Shown here: in pieces, positions 20,514 to 32,471 of the stretch
Layout of the letters: the number at the start of each line of letters is the position of its first letter
Position numbering within the stretch: position 1 is the first letter of the stretch
The notes under the pieces: model-generated
The model's input: the letters and a program-made list of their open reading frames with translations, nothing else
Databases searched by the model: none
Told to the model about the DNA's origin: nothing
Source: Rachicladosporium sp. CCFEE 5018
Taxonomy: Eukaryota; Ascomycota; Dothideomycetes; Cladosporiales; Cladosporiaceae
NCBI GenBank assembly: GCA_002077045.2
Contig: KZ111164.1
Span: 243,509 to 307,508 of the forward strand
Direction of reading: 5' to 3'
Length of the DNA: 64,000 bases
Made by a program: the position numbers and the translations under genes

Positions 20514-21973
20514 TCACCCCAGCCCCTTCCACAACTCCCCAAACTTCTCACCCGCAATCTTCATCACATCCTCCCCATAGATCATCTTCTGCACATCCGC
20601 ATCCGCCCATTTGTCAGGCACACTCCCCTTCCCCTCCTTAACAGCAGCAAACGCCTTATCCCTCTCTGTCTTCGCCTCACCATCGCCCAAATGCAATGCC
20701 CGCCCGCTCGCAGCCGCAAGCTCCACGAGTGCATACGCCCGCTCCATGCGCAGCTTTTCGTACACCCGCAGCCCCTTCGCGACGTCTTCGGGACTGCTAC
20801 TGGGGAGTTTGGCGAGGACTTCGGCGATAACGGCGCCGTCTTCAATCGCTTGAGCGGCGCCTTGAGCTAGGTGGGGAAGTGTGGGGTGGCATGCGTCGCC
20901 AAGGAGAGCTGTTGAGCCTTCGGTCCATGAATCTAGCGGCTCGTGGACGCGGAGCTTCCATTCGCAGACTTCGCCGTCTTTGACTAGGTCTAGCATCTTC
21001 AGGACCATTGGGCAAAAGTCACCGTACACTTTCATCAGCTCCTTCTTACTTCCCTTCGTCGTGTAAGTCGCTGACGGTGCAGCCGCGAAGTTGGTGTCGG
21101 GTTGTGCAGTGGAGATGTTGTAGATCTGCTTGTTCGATACCGGATACGCGATGATGTGTCGTTTGGGACCAATCCAGCGTGTCACAGACTCAGAGTCAAT
21201 CAATGTCAGATGCTCGGGATCTTTGCTCATCTCTTCGCGCGTGAGCATGATCCGGTAAGCTGCTTGACCAGTATCGATGATCTTCGCATCGACCTTCTTC
21301 AACGCTAGCATCTGGTCCCGGATCGTCGACTTCACGCCATCAGCTGCTATGAGGATGTCAGAAGTGACTTTGTAAGCCTCGCCACCTTTCCGAGGTGTGG
21401 CGAGGAAAGAGGGCTGGGGACCGAAAGACGAGACTTCGCCTGCTGCTGTAGACCAGAAGAAGTTGATGGCTTTCTCGCGCTTGCAGCCGGAGAAGATGGA
21501 GGTTGCGAGGTTGGAGCGATGGCCGACCATGTGGGGGTACTTGTACGAATCGCGGACGTATCGTAGGTCGACGTGAGCTAGCTCCTGGTTCGTTGAGCCT
21601 TCTGTAGACATTGTCAGTGCCTCCAATTATCGAACACAAGCGATCTGCTCGCTTACGCCGTATGCTCGTGTCCTTCAAGTCCACAGCTTCGGCTTCGATG
21701 TCTTTCCAGACGCCTAGCCGATCCAGTATTCGGGCCATGTTAGGTGCTAATTGAATGCCAGCGCCCACGAAGCCTAGGTTCGATGCGGACTCGTAAACAT
21801 CGATATGTCGGAAACCTTGCTTTGCCAGGGCGAGTGCGGTGGCGAGACCGCCCATGCCTGCTCGTTGTTAGCATACTGTAGTTCTGCAATCGCTCAATGG
21901 TCCTCTCACCAGCACCAATGATCACTACATGTAGGTCTGGCACATCTTTGGTCGCCATCGTGGCGGAAGGCAT
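20514..21973 (-). CDS. FAD-dependent monooxygenase, salicylate hydroxylase-like (copy A)
   Basis: Class A flavoprotein aromatic hydroxylase, predicted to use NAD(P)H and O2. Exons 21910-21973, 21657-21857 and 20514-21601 are joined across introns of 52 and 55 bp, giving about 450 residues, the normal size. The N-terminus has the FAD dinucleotide motif VVIIGAGGMGGLATALAL, created by splicing intron 1. The DG motif appears in IAADGVKSTIRD and the FAD ribityl motif in LLGDACHPTLPHLAQGAAQ. Splicing intron 2 restores the family-typical IRQGSTNQELAHVD. The first in-frame ATG is at 21973; ATG 21958 is equally possible. The substrate is not predictable. Copy B has a frameshift. Confidence 0.88.
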
Positions 21974-22640
21974 CCTAGCAAGACCAGTGTCGTGATGAAG
22001 CGGCTCGATGATCGTCAATGAAGTCGTTCAACGGCGAGTAGTACTTTCGACAGGATTACAATACCGACTGATTCCGACATGATTGAAGACAATAGTTACC
22101 AGATCAATGACATTATATCGATCCTACCTCCACCATGTTCCGTACCGTACAACAGTCCATCGGCATTGAGACAAGCTTCGGCAGTGAGTTCTGCCACCTT
22201 TGCCGTTGTGGACGTTAGAGCGTCATGACAAGCCAAGCTCTCGAGCTACGGCAGTAGTGATCGCTGTGATACATGTATCAGGTAGTGGACTGCAAAACTA
22301 TGGGAGCTTAGGTATCGACAAAGGTGTGACTTGAGATCAGGACATTTCGTGGTGATATTAAACCTGCATCAAAGCTGGTCTTACTAGCGCTACATAAGGT
22401 GCACGCCGCGGGATGGCCGGTCGACCACTTCATTCACATGTAGTGGAGCAACAGTACCTATCCAGAATTATGTGAAGATGCATCAGAAAGGTACAAGTAG
22501 TTGCAGGTAGCGACGACGAAAGTCTGTGCTCGAGATTGATCTACTCGACGCGACGACCTAGTAAATGTAAATTCATGAAAGTGCCATCGAAACCTCACAT
22601 ATCCTTTCGCAAATCGCTTTCGCTTCGCCAGAACCACACT
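21974..22640. other. Intergenic region (copy A)
   Basis: 0.67 kb between the monooxygenase promoter side and the 3' end of the secreted-protein gene. The part next to the monooxygenase is nearly identical to copy B; divergence rises toward 22640. No gene supported. Confidence 0.55.
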
Positions 22641-23770
22641 TCACTGCCCATCTTTCCTCCCATCATTATCCCTCGTCCCACCCCTCTTATCATAAATCCC
22701 TCCCCCCCGCACACACCTCGCCTTATCCTCATCATGCTCCTTCCGCCCCATCCCCTTCGCCGCCCACTCTGGCGGATCTCGAAACCAGAAGTCATCCCCG
22801 CTGTACCCCTCGTGGAACTCATAGCAAGGATCGAAGAAAGTAGGAAATGTGTACGTGTCCTCGGCATTAGGTACAAAGCGCTCCAAGTTGCTGCAGAAGC
22901 GGTTGCGGCCGGGGAGTGGTGGGTTGGGATCTGCGAGGTAGAAGAGGTGGTCGTTGTAGGTGTCGTTGGCGCCGCTGCCTTGTTTCGTGTAGGAGCCGAA
23001 GTCGAGTTGGCCGCCTTGCTTGTTGTCTGTGATGTCCCAGCCGCAGCTGGGAATGTGGTCAGCGTCTTGCATCGCGATCCCTTCAATGTCGTGAGTGGCT
23101 GTCATGACGAATACTTACTCCCTTGTATACACCTGGCTTAGCCCACGAGTGCAAGTCTCGTTCGATAAAGTATACTCCACGTCTGTCGGAGCACCGAGTC
23201 CGAAGCCAATGTGCAGGTACACCGAGCCAGTGTCGCCGCAGTCGTCGGGATGCTTGCCGCCGTGCATGGCAGGTGGCCGATACGTAGACATCATGGCGTA
23301 ACTCGTGTTATCGGCTTTCATGCTGAGGACTTTGCCATTCACCTTACCACAGAAAACTTCTACCGCCTTGTCGAAGAATCTGTCCGAAATGCCTAGTCCG
23401 CATCAGTATTGCTCTGTCCTGACTCAGAGCGGTGGTGCAGTGACCCACCGTGGCCTCCAAAACAGTGCGATGCCCTGAGATACGAAACGCCTGGAAAGAC
23501 TGAGAGAACAGTGGCTGCGTCGCTATGCAGGGGGAGCTGCTTGCCCCATTTGATTTGGACGCTATTTCCTATGGCGTCCATGCCAAGGTGGTCATCTGCC
23601 ATTGGTACAGTGTCCGGATTGAGAAATCGATCGCGTGGCGTGACGGACGTCTTGCCATCCCCGAAGACCAGGGCAGATGCGTCGCACAATGCAGGAAGCG
23701 CAGTGGCGAGTGTGGCCAGTACGGCCAGCAGAGCACATGTTCGAAGAGTCAAAGCTGGCTTACGTGCCAT
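22641..23770 (-). CDS. Predicted secreted protein of unknown function (copy A)
   Basis: No recognised family. Exons 23449-23770, 23119-23392 and 22641-23046, with introns of 56 bp (GTGGGT...CTAG) and 72 bp (GTAAGT...CCCAG with CTGAC branch), give about 333 residues. MARKPALTLRTCALLAVLAT is followed by LATALP, a typical signal peptide. The mature protein has several Cys (for example SHCFGGHG, VEVFCGK, DDCGD, NETCTRG, DCGWD), an N-glycosylation site and a run of aromatic/acidic residues near DDFWFRDPPEW. These features suit a disulfide-bonded extracellular protein of the kind secreted by plant- or surface-associated fungi. An upstream in-frame ATG at 23854 would put 28 residues before the signal peptide and is less likely. 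Copy B is damaged. Confidence 0.7.
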
Positions 23771-25830
23771 GCTGGGGAGAGGCGTTGCCAGGAGCCCACG
23801 GTTGATGGTCGGTCTGGCTGGATACGGTATACAGTGACTGCGGAAGCTGCGCACTCGAGATGGATGACGATGGATCTAGCACAGTGGCCTAAGGAAACGG
23901 TAAAATCGAGCGCTTCTGATTGTTGCTGCCAGCATAGCGCTCGTGGCGAGCAGCATGCTCAGCACCATCGTGAACAGCGCATCAAACACCTGCCACGGCA
24001 GCGCAAACACTCGTGTTGCCTCAGATGTGGTAGGAAAAGGAGAAGAAAACTATACTTGGCCGGTTGCTGGTGCTAATGAAAGCACACTGAGCAGCTGATG
24101 CTACTTCGCAAATAACAGTGGTACCAAAAACAATCCTGTCCGTGCAAGTCAATTGGGCTGTTGGAAATACTTTGTTGCCGACGGCAACAAGTTTGGTCTC
24201 TTGTAGGAATGGCAGTGGTGACTAAGATTAGGTTAACCACGGTCTAGCTCATGAACGAAGGAGTGGGAAGGTGTCAAGACTGTGGCTGCCACGCAAGGAC
24301 TCGAGGGGAGAGGGCAGGATGTCGCTTCTGTGGCCGATATGGGGCAAAAATTGTGCGCTTGGGTGATGCCATATACACCCGCTGAACCTCAAGCAGCATC
24401 TTGGGCCGTAGGCACCTGCATAGTCGGTGAGCGTGTGGACCTGCAGCATGATCATGCGTACGAAAGACGAAGATGCCTCAAGCGGCAGGCTGTCAAGAAT
24501 CGTCGCTTGGTCAGCGGCATTGTGGGATGCCCAGCGGCCCATCTTGTGGCCGTAGCGACCATGTCGTCGCATCGGGGAGCATCACTATAACAGTGGCCAA
24601 AGTAAGTTACCGCCCAGAACTATGCCTCTACCGTATCCCACGCACGCCGTACCTGCATTTGATCCTCAGTAATAACCGGCCACTCGCCTAAAACGTCGGC
24701 ATACCGCTCGCGAGGCGCATCCATATATTGCGGAGAGTGCTATTTACAGGGGTACGCAAATCAATATGCAGGAGCCGGAGGCGTTTGCGCAGATGACATC
24801 TCGAATGACCGCATTCGGCGACGCAAGTAGTGATGTTGGAGGTGGTGGAGGTGATGGAGATGGAGTGCGGTGATGGAGGCAGCAAGAGGGGAGGGGATCC
24901 TGGTGTAGGGTTGTGATGTGAATTTGGGTTCGAGGTCGGGACGTTGATTGGGTTCGTGTGACAGCGGGTGGACCATAAGAACAGGGATTGAGGGCATGGA
25001 GATGTTAGGACTTCGATGATGAGAAGAGTCGTGATCAACGATGCAGGTGAGCTGCGCGCTGCATGGAGCGGCAGGGCGACCGGTAGATTCTCCTGTCACT
25101 GGTGAGGTTTCTCCACCGCCTGACAACCAACTGCACTCGTGCATGTGTTCTCGGCAGACGGCAGCAATTAGACATGCAGCTGCAAACAAAGGCGTTTCAG
25201 AAACAAGGTCCGCTCCGCCTTTGAGTTGCGCTGGTGTCCGGGCGGACCTTTGTCTGTGCAGACTTCGACATGAAGATGCAGCGGAACGATATGATAGATG
25301 AGAAGCAATTAGAGCAGGAGATGATGGCAGGCAATTGTATCGGTGTCGATCGCATGGAGTGTTATGTACACTCGCAAGACACTCCGGCTACAACAGTACA
25401 GATGATGAACTGCAAGCCGAGCATCTGCGCTCATGAGCACAGCGAGCCAGTCGGTTCACTCGCTGAAGATCAGGACAAGGATGCGAGTGCATCTGACATC
25501 CACTCTGGCCCGTAGCGGGTGTGGCGTTGTGCATGGTCCCATGTGCATATGTGACAATCTCGCGCATCTCTTGTTGTCACCACGCCTGAGCATATGAGGG
25601 CATCACGCCGGTCTCGCATAGGCTGCTGACATCCATCAGGGTCCATCGCTGTATGGGAGCTGATGAGGAAAAGATCCTTCGATGCTGAACCATCGCCAGA
25701 GTTTCATCTATCAAAGTTGACACCACCGACCGTTGCGATCTCACGATTAAATTAAGCGCCAGTCGCTTGCTCACAGGCCGCTCATTGGATGACCGCATCC
25801 TGGCCGTGATATGCTTCTCTTGGACGTGTG
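23771..25830. other. Long intergenic region without a supported gene (copy A)
   Basis: 2.06 kb between divergent genes, holding the promoters of the secreted protein and the RhoGAP. Open frames are short and compositionally random (His/Pro runs around 24760-25000 on the minus strand reflect a GGTGGAGGTGATGGAG-like purine-rich tract). Copy B is 59478-61535. Confidence 0.55.
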
Positions 25831-28210
25831 ATGCAGTCCAGCACGCAGCTTCGCGAGCACCGCGGGCACATCACCTCTCCACTGGCTCGCCACGACGCCC
25901 CACACACCACCGCGCCCTCGCCCGCCTCCACCACCCCTCGGCACCCGCTCCCCTCGCTGTCCAATCGCAGCAACCACCATGATAGGCCTCTAGACGTCGA
26001 CCGCGTGCGAGTGCCTAACCCAGCGAAAAAGGCCGGGCCCAATACTGCGTTGGAGGAAGTGCGCAAGGCTGCTGCTGCAGATGCCGTGAGGGAGGAGGCT
26101 GCTAGTGCTGCTGCTACTGTCAGGAACGGTGGTGCTGTCGGCTCTGCGGCGGGCCACCAACAGCGTGCTGCTGCTCAGTTGGCCAGGAACGTCAGCGCGC
26201 CTTTGCTTGGCGGCGCAGTGCTGAGCTCTTCACCTCCTGCCTCGCCGAGCATGTCTTCTCTTTCGAGGTCTGCTCGGCAGGAGCTGCAGCCTATGATGAA
26301 TCGCACGGCTTCGCTGGACTCGACGGTGTCTTCGCAGTCCAGCGCGTCAATACAGCAGAGGGTCAACGGGACAAACGGGTCCAATGGCTCTTCGCGCATT
26401 CCGGATCCTTCCGGACCACAGGACGCGAATGCATTGATCGCTGCGGCTGTTTCTCCGGAAGCTGCTGTGCTGAAGCTGCTGAGTGAGAAGAACTCGGCAG
26501 CATCACATAGCGCGCAGCTGTGGCGACTCGTGGAGAAGCAGAGGGCGATGATTCTTGGACTGACCAAGGATATGGAGAAGATGACAAGAGAGAAGGATCG
26601 ATACAAGAGGAAGCTCAAGGAGAGCCTCGTGCAGTCTACATCTGCTGGAACGCTGGCCTCGGCTGGCCAGCATCTGGATGGAACTTTCGGGCGCGAGGAC
26701 AGTCAGTCACCTGTGCCACGCGATAATGCGCTGGTGGATACACAGCAGCATGCGCTTCGGGATGGCAGCATCGCAAGCCGACAGATAAGCGATGCTTCGG
26801 AGGTAGCCTCGATCACGCCAGGTCGCTCAGACACACCTCAGGATTCGGCCAACGTGTCATCAGCTGTGCCGTCCACGCCGCAGTCAGCAAGCAGTGTGGC
26901 TGCGATCAGCCGCCAGTTTGACCGCAGCAATGGTCTCGCGACAGCTGCAACAGCACCGCCTTTCGAAGGCAAACTTCCAGCTCCACTGGTACGCATTCCA
27001 ACTGGCACACCCCCGATATCGCCAAAGACAGACGCAACCATAAGGAGTCCGCAACAAGAGGCGAAGGGACATAAGCCATCACTCTCGATCTCGTCCGCAG
27101 CAAGTCCACCGCCCAGCGCAGCATCATTCTCCGGTGCATTTAAGGGAGCGTCGCGAAAGGCGCCACCTGCACCGCTGCAATTGTCGCCAAATCCGTATAC
27201 CGATGCGACGGCGACATCACATGGATCGGATTCGGAGTATGAGGAGGACCCACAGAGCGCACGAGCAGACCAGATGGCACGAGGAAGACGAAAGACACGG
27301 GAAGATGATGATAGGGAGCGCGAAGCGATAGCACGTGAGGAGGAGGAACACCGCAGTAGATCGATAAAGTCGAAGTCGGGGAAGAGCAAGAGCAAGAGTC
27401 AAGGACCTGGAGAGCAGCGGCCGGCAGTGGTGGAGATCATCGATGTGCCGGAAGTCAGGAACATGAAGTCTACGGACACGATCGTGTCGAGACCAAAGCC
27501 AGCGACCTACGAGCCGATCGGTAACCCTGCAGCGATACTGCGCCAACGCACGTTGGCGGATGGTGGAGTCTTAATGCAACGCAACATCACAGCACCTTCG
27601 CTTATGAGTCCTGGTCTTCCCATGAGCCCACGGCCAGGCGATCGGCCTCCGGGATCCGCCATGCCACGGGCTCCGCAAATGGCGCTGAACTCGATGCCAC
27701 TCTCGCCTCGATCAGGCGTTGCCGGTCTACCACTTTCACCGCGTCCCCCTCGACAACCTATTCCACTGCCTCCACAGACACCGCTAGCATTCGCCTCACC
27801 ACACTTGGCACGCGCTGAAGCATATCAGCATCAGACACAGCCATCGCAGAGCTCAATCGGGACGCTGAACAGCTTTCTCAAGCCTTCGCAACCGCCCAGT
27901 CCAGATCGCGACCACTCGTCAATGTCCAGCGATCCCAAGTCGCCAGGCGATGTATACCGCGGCTTCGTGTCAGACCAGTACCCTGACCTGCTACTCCCAC
28001 CAAACGCGCTCCCCTCAATTTTCGTCAAGACAGCCTCCTCGCGCATGCGATCTTCGCGTGTAAGTATGATTGTGCCAAAATCGGCAGATGAGAACCCTGT
28101 CTTCACACTTTCAGTTCATGAGCGCTCAGAAGGCAGGCAGCTGTGGCGGGTCGAGAAGACGCATGTCGCATTGTCATCGCTTGACCATCAGATACGCCAG
28201 TTGGCACCTT
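25831..28210 (+). CDS. Bem3-like RhoGAP, 5' part, cut by N gap (copy A)
   Basis: N-terminal ~793 residues of a Bem3-type GTPase-activating protein (PX-PH-RhoGAP order in the family), which turns off Cdc42/Rho1 at sites of polarised growth. The true start is ATG 25831 (MQSSTQLREHRGH); the codon before it is GTG. Visible parts are a long disordered Ser/Pro/Ala region, a coiled coil near residues 228-270 (QLWRLVEKQRAMILGLTKDM), basic and acidic runs near 490-530, and the beginning of a PX domain from about residue 725 (SIFVKTASSRMR, then ENPVFTLSVHERSEGRQLWRV). The PH and RhoGAP domains are lost in the gap. Copy B shows the reading frame continuing past the same point. A GTAAGT at 28060-28065 is read as coding because translation across it keeps the PX pattern. 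Confidence 0.85.
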
Positions 28211-28310
28211 NNNNNNNNNNNNNNNNNNNNNNNNNNNNNNNNNNNNNNNNNNNNNNNNNNNNNNNNNNNNNNNNNNNNNNNNNNNNNNNNNNNNNNNNNN
28301 NNNNNNNNNN
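28211..28310. other. Assembly gap of exactly 100 N
   Basis: One hundred unknown bases, a conventional size for a scaffold join of unknown length. On the left a plus-strand RhoGAP stops mid-PX domain; on the right a minus-strand secreted-protein gene stops mid-exon. Neither side continues the other, so real sequence is missing or the join is wrong. Confidence 0.98.
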
Positions 28311-28656
28311 GCTGCTGAAGGTAGCGGTGCCGAGGGGAGCGTGGCCAGTCGCGCAACCGTTGTTGATGAGCTCGTTGACGGAGTCGGAGTAGTCGACGTA
28401 GCTAGGATCGTTGTTAATGATTGCATGGATAGAAGGTACAGAGGGTTAACACGTACTCAGTAGTCAGGACGGAGTCTGCGAGGCCGTTCGAGTAGTCGCT
28501 GATGAGGGACTTGAAGTTGTTGGCGACGGTGTTGGCGCAGTCGTCAGACAGACACTGGCCGTTGAAGTCCTTGCCGAAACCCCACCAGTGCCTCGAAGGA
28601 GTAGCAGAGACGCCGAGCGCGAGCGCCGACACGACAGCTGGGATAAATGCGTGCAT
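28311..28656 (-). CDS. Small secreted NTF2-like protein, 3' end lost in gap
   Basis: Partial gene with exons 28457-28656 and 28311-28401, joined across a 54-bp GTACGT...CCTAG intron; about 96 residues remain before the gap. MHAFIPAVVSALALGVSAT is a clear signal peptide. The mature part has a Cys pair (QCLSDDCANTVANNF) and, after splicing, DYVDYSDSVNELINN, followed by PLGTATF. This pattern resembles small secreted fungal proteins with an NTF2-like fold; ligand and role are unknown. Single copy in this window. Confidence 0.7.
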
Positions 28657-30994
28657 CTTGAATTATTTGATTTGGTTGAAAGGTATTGATTTGATCGTTT
28701 CGAAAGACGCGAAAGGCTGTCGTTGAAGAAGAGGAGAATGAAATGATGAGACTGGATAGCGAGAGTGGTTGTTGGATGATGGAATACTTCTACCTGACGC
28801 GAGGCAGCCCAATTCTTAAGTACAACGATACTTGCTCTCGTCTACAACGGCGCTGTAAGATTGCCGGTAGCGTGATGCGACCTCGCGATCCTCCTGATCC
28901 AGGTAAGCCCCAGTCTAAGCACCGGCAAGACCAGGCATTCGCTGCTTCGTGCACAGCCAAAATAGGCTTCCCCATTCGGGGCTCAGGCGAAGGCGCAAAG
29001 CCACCCCGCTGTACCCTGCCTGGCTTTGCTCGTACCAGAGCGCATCAGCCGCGCAAGAGGTTCGTGCGATGGGACTTTTGACAGCTGCATAACGCGGTGT
29101 TATTCGGATTGCTGCAGCACGCTGCGGTCCTGGCAATCTCGCGCGGCGCCTTGCAGGTGTCAAGGCCATTGTGAGGACAATGCTGTGTCGCCGCGTACCA
29201 GCACACGAGAGCCGTTTGTCACACGAGGCGATGCACGGGTGTGTGGGACCACTGCGCAGAAAGGATGCGGCTATCCGGCGTCGCGTGGTACGGAGTGTGG
29301 TACATGCACGCGCGGGAGATCTGCTGCGGTAATTATAAGCTGTGCCCAGAGTTGGGGTCGCGTTTCTCGGATGAGACAAGAGCTGAACCCATGCTGGCCC
29401 CAGCGGCTTCGGGCGCTCGTCAAGACATGACAAGAGTTCTGACAGGAGCTAGGGCTGGAGACGCGCCAGAAAAGTCTCCGTTTCGTGCGGTAGCTGCATG
29501 GGGCCATGTGGATGGAATCACGGTTTTCGGCGACCCACTTTGCAACGCCTCCATGGCTCTGGGAAATTGAATTGAGGCACGATGCAGTTGTACAACATGC
29601 ATGATGCACATAGCCCTACCGAAACCATGCGAATTACGAAATAGATACATGCAGCAGTAGTGGGCGATCATGAAGAGGGCTGTGTGGGGTGCCGAACAGG
29701 CGCGACGCGGCTGTGACAGATCCTAATCTCACAAAAGCCTTCACCGAGTATTCCCCATTCACGCGGTACGAGAGTACGACGCGTCTTAGCGCTGAAATAT
29801 CCTAGTTCGAAAGACGTTTTCCCACGCGTTCCCGCCCTCCCGCGACTGCCTTCTGGGGACGCTTCTGGCAAAGCTTGGGCGATGTTGCGCTTCGTCCCGC
29901 CGTTCTCGAAAAGCCGCCTCTCATATCGCAGGAACGTCATACTCGTGTGATACCTGATGGTGTCGAGAAGCTACTAGCTACAAGATGCAAGCTACAAGCC
30001 AGCAGTCTGGCCCCCACCGAAGTATTACAGCGTCCTCTAGCTCACGACCCGGTAGCTGTGCTGTAGATCTAGATCTCGACGAGATGCAGCGGGCGGTGTG
30101 ACGCATGCGCTCATCGAAAGATATATATGTCGATCCATGGCGCATCCTCGACAGTCAGCATCGGATTCCGCCGACTTTGGCTGCTGCATCTTGCTGCCGA
30201 CATTCAACCACGAGGCTGAACGCACTGTCACTTGCCCTCGTTTCTCCGAAAGTCTGAATTACTTCCATGCTGTTGTCATGGTTTCAAGAATGCCATATTT
30301 GTTCTGCCGTGCTTATGCGAAAGGACTATACCTTTCGGGGCTCGTCTGTTCATCACCAGCCTCTCTGAGATGCAGGTCCCCGGCGCCCCGCCGTTGGAGC
30401 TGGTCGGAGACCTTCATCGCCTTCGAATAGTTCGATGAGCGAAGGCTGGGACAAATGCCATGGTCGCCTTGCATACGAATGTGATCGCGCATCGAGTTCG
30501 GATTTCCGGAGGCATAGATTGGCATTGATGAACGCCGACATGCTCCTTTGCTGTCAGTCCAAGCGCAAGGACAAGCCCGTGCCAGATTGACCATATCCCT
30601 CTGGCGACCGAGCCGATGCCACGTGGCATACGTTGTCTGGTGCTGCCATCGCAACCATATCGACGAGCTTTGAGATGCCCCGGCTCATCAAGTTCCCTTG
30701 CCACGCGATCGAGAGCACAGCGCGTCTCGAACCGTAGAACTCGCGAAAGCAAAATTTCCGGCAACCATAGTCTAACAATTGTTCGGACATGTGACAGGCC
30801 TTGGCGTGTGGTACAGCATGTGCGATCCGGCATGGCCATGGTCTCACTCCAGATGATCGATCTCCGACTGAGGCTGATATCAAGAGCAGACGAGATCTCG
30901 AGGTTGGAATGGTAACCCATGGGACGAATGGTCAATGCACCAGCTGATACGCAGTAAGTACGCGGCGATTCATCGTCTGGAAGCCAGCTCCATC
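28657..30994. other. Single-copy intergenic region, no supported gene
   Basis: 2.3 kb between two minus-strand genes, including the NTF2-like gene promoter (TTCTTAAGTACAACG and a pyrimidine-rich stretch near 28800) and the 3' side of the methyltransferase. Frames of up to 194 codons exist (for example 30414-30998 minus), but they lack domains, membrane segments or a coding-like composition. No second copy is available for comparison. Confidence 0.5.
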
Positions 30995-32152
30995 TCACAC
31001 CGGCTTCCGAAAGCGCCCTTGCATCCAGCAGCGGTACATCTTCAGCTTCCGCTGTCGATTGACGAGCATCCGACGGTCGACTGCAAGGTTGAAAATCTCG
31101 AACTTCGGCGTGTCCGTTCCGACTTTTTGGCTATCGTCCTCCGCATCTTCGAACGTTGGCAATTTGCCAGACCAGATGTCACGCAGCTCCTGCTCTTCGA
31201 AGAAATACACCCTCGTTCCATCACCACGCACGTAGAAATTCTCCTCTAAGTACCGACCCTTCTTGAACCTCACCTGAGCCAGATCACCACGTCCGTAGTC
31301 TCTCAATAGCACATCTCCGCCCGGCTTGAGCAGCGTGAAGATGTTGCTCACCGCCATCGTCCACTGATCCGGCGACAGCGCAGAGAAGATGAAAATCATC
31401 AAGACCAGGTCCACGCTGCCGGCCTCAAGCCCTGGTGGTAGCACCTCGCCCGCCGCATCCCAGACATCCGCCCTCAACACGGCTGACTCACTCTGTGCTG
31501 TGTATGCGTCCTGCGCCCGTATCACATCAATTGCCTTCGCACTGTAGTCGCAAGCGTGCACCTTCAGTTCCTCATTTCGGTTCATCACCAGGAGCGGAAA
31601 CGCTGTGTTGCCTGCTCCAGCCCCAACTTCGAGCACCGTACATTTCCCATAGCCCTCACTCGTCACTTCGCCCAAGATTGGAAATTCTTGCACCAGCCAC
31701 TTGCGGTCTTTGAAGAAGTTGGCGTTGTTGTTGGAGTAGAACTTATCCCACCACTTCTCAGGCTTGTCTTTGAATCGCGTCTTGTCAAAATCCGATACTT
31801 GATTATCGCGTTGAAAAATCGTCTGCTGTTCGATGAACTCCGCGTACTGGGCGTCTACCTCGACGTGATCCCAGGCATTGTGAGCGAAGATGTCGGAGTC
31901 TTGCTCCAGGTAGCGAGTGCCGAATTGGAAAGGATCGCTACGATTCTGTGGATTGGAGGCGGCATCGAAAGTGGACTTGCGAACGGGCTCGATCGTTGTT
32001 GGGACGCCGTAGTCGTCTTTCCCTTCTGAAGTCGACGAGGCTTTGTCAGGTACGACCACATATTTGCGCATATGCTCCATGCCCTTGGTCAACTGCTGCT
32101 TGGGTTGCTTTGGCCGTGTCGGCAGTGCAGCCTCGACATCCCCGTCCACCAT
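30995..32152 (-). CDS. TRM140: tRNA m3C32 methyltransferase, TRM140/METTL2-like
   Basis: SAM-dependent methyltransferase of the ABP140/METTL2/METTL6 family, which installs 3-methylcytidine at position 32 of tRNA(Thr/Ser) in the cytosol. Using the first in-frame ATG at 32152 gives 385 residues. The family signatures are present: FGTRYL with HNAWDHVEV near 77-98, KWWDKFYSNN with FFKDRKWLVQEFP near 133-158, the SAM-binding VLEVGAGAGN at 173-182, then LMIFIFSALSPDQW, LLKPGGDVLLRDYG and GTRVYFF. The open frame continues 28 codons upstream without an ATG, so an additional 5' exon cannot be excluded. The actin-binding extension of yeast Abp140 is absent. The gene is divergent from COQ10. Confidence 0.88.
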   Translation of the reverse strand: MVDGDVEAALPTRPKQPKQQLTKGMEHMRKYVVVPDKASSTSEGKDDYGVPTTIEPVRKSTFDAASNPQNRSDPFQFGTRYLEQDSDIFAHNAWDHVEVDAQYAEFIEQQTIFQRDNQVSDFDKTRFKDKPEKWWDKFYSNNNANFFKDRKWLVQEFPILGEVTSEGYGKCTVLEVGAGAGNTAFPLLVMNRNEELKVHACDYSAKAIDVIRAQDAYTAQSESAVLRADVWDAAGEVLPPGLEAGSVDLVLMIFIFSALSPDQWTMAVSNIFTLLKPGGDVLLRDYGRGDLAQVRFKKGRYLEENFYVRGDGTRVYFFEEQELRDIWSGKLPTFEDAEDDSQKVGTDTPKFEIFNLAVDRRMLVNRQRKLKMYRCWMQGRFRKPV

Positions 32153-32471
32153 GCTTCGCAAGCTATCACCAACGGTGTTCGGTAATGAAGTCGAAGGTAA
32201 AAGCTCTGGTGATGGAAGCTTTGGATTTTTAGGCACACGAGCTCAAACATCCCTGCTTGCCACGCGAGCGGCGCCGCCCGTATGCAAGATCGATTCCGGG
32301 GTAAAAGCCGAACAGATCGATGACATAGACAGTCCGTAAAAGTCGATGCATTGACTTTCAGGGCAACTCTTTGAGTGCTGCTCTTCGCTGTTCCGCTCAT
32401 CAGATAACATTCGCTCAGCATTTGAGATCTTGCATCTGTTCCGTTGTCCAAGTACCACAACCACCATCATA
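32153..32471. promoter_or_regulatory. Shared promoter region, TRM140 / COQ10
   Basis: 319 bp between two divergent starts, so both promoters must overlap here unless TRM140 has an upstream exon. No TATA box stands out. Within this stretch the minus strand stays open in the TRM140 frame to about 32236. Confidence 0.45.

Larger units (their letters stand above)
1..28210 (+). repeat. Copy A of a ~28 kb direct repeat (cut by assembly gap)
   Basis: This block carries ten genes in the same order and orientation as 35607-63915. Base 1 matches base 35607. The coordinate offset between the copies is 35606 at the start, 35605 at the permease, 35599 at the bZIP gene, 35559 at the acidic protein, 35736 at the zinc-finger gene, 35721 at the monooxygenase, 35707 at the secreted protein and 35705 at the RhoGAP, so indels lie between genes. 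The left edge is unseen because the window begins inside the repeat; the right edge is the N gap. All ten genes are open here, apart from the RhoGAP being cut off by the gap. Whether this is a true duplication or a mis-joined homeologous contig cannot be decided from sequence alone. Confidence 0.95.

Noticed and set aside
22536..23141. 201-codon plus-strand frame antisense to the secreted protein
   Set aside because: It overlaps the spliced secreted-protein gene and changes composition in copy B; no signal of its own.
28060..28065. GTAAGT in the RhoGAP taken as a splice donor
   Set aside because: Reading through preserves the PX-domain pattern in both copies and no suitable acceptor restores it better.
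25828..28392. Single open frame running through the N gap into the next gene
   Set aside because: The residues after the gap are antisense to the NTF2-like gene, and the frame across unknown bases is meaningless; the RhoGAP is recorded only to 28210.
30414..30998. 194-codon minus-strand frame downstream of TRM140
   Set aside because: No start context, domain or hydrophobic pattern; alternative frames are similarly long here, so it is likely chance.
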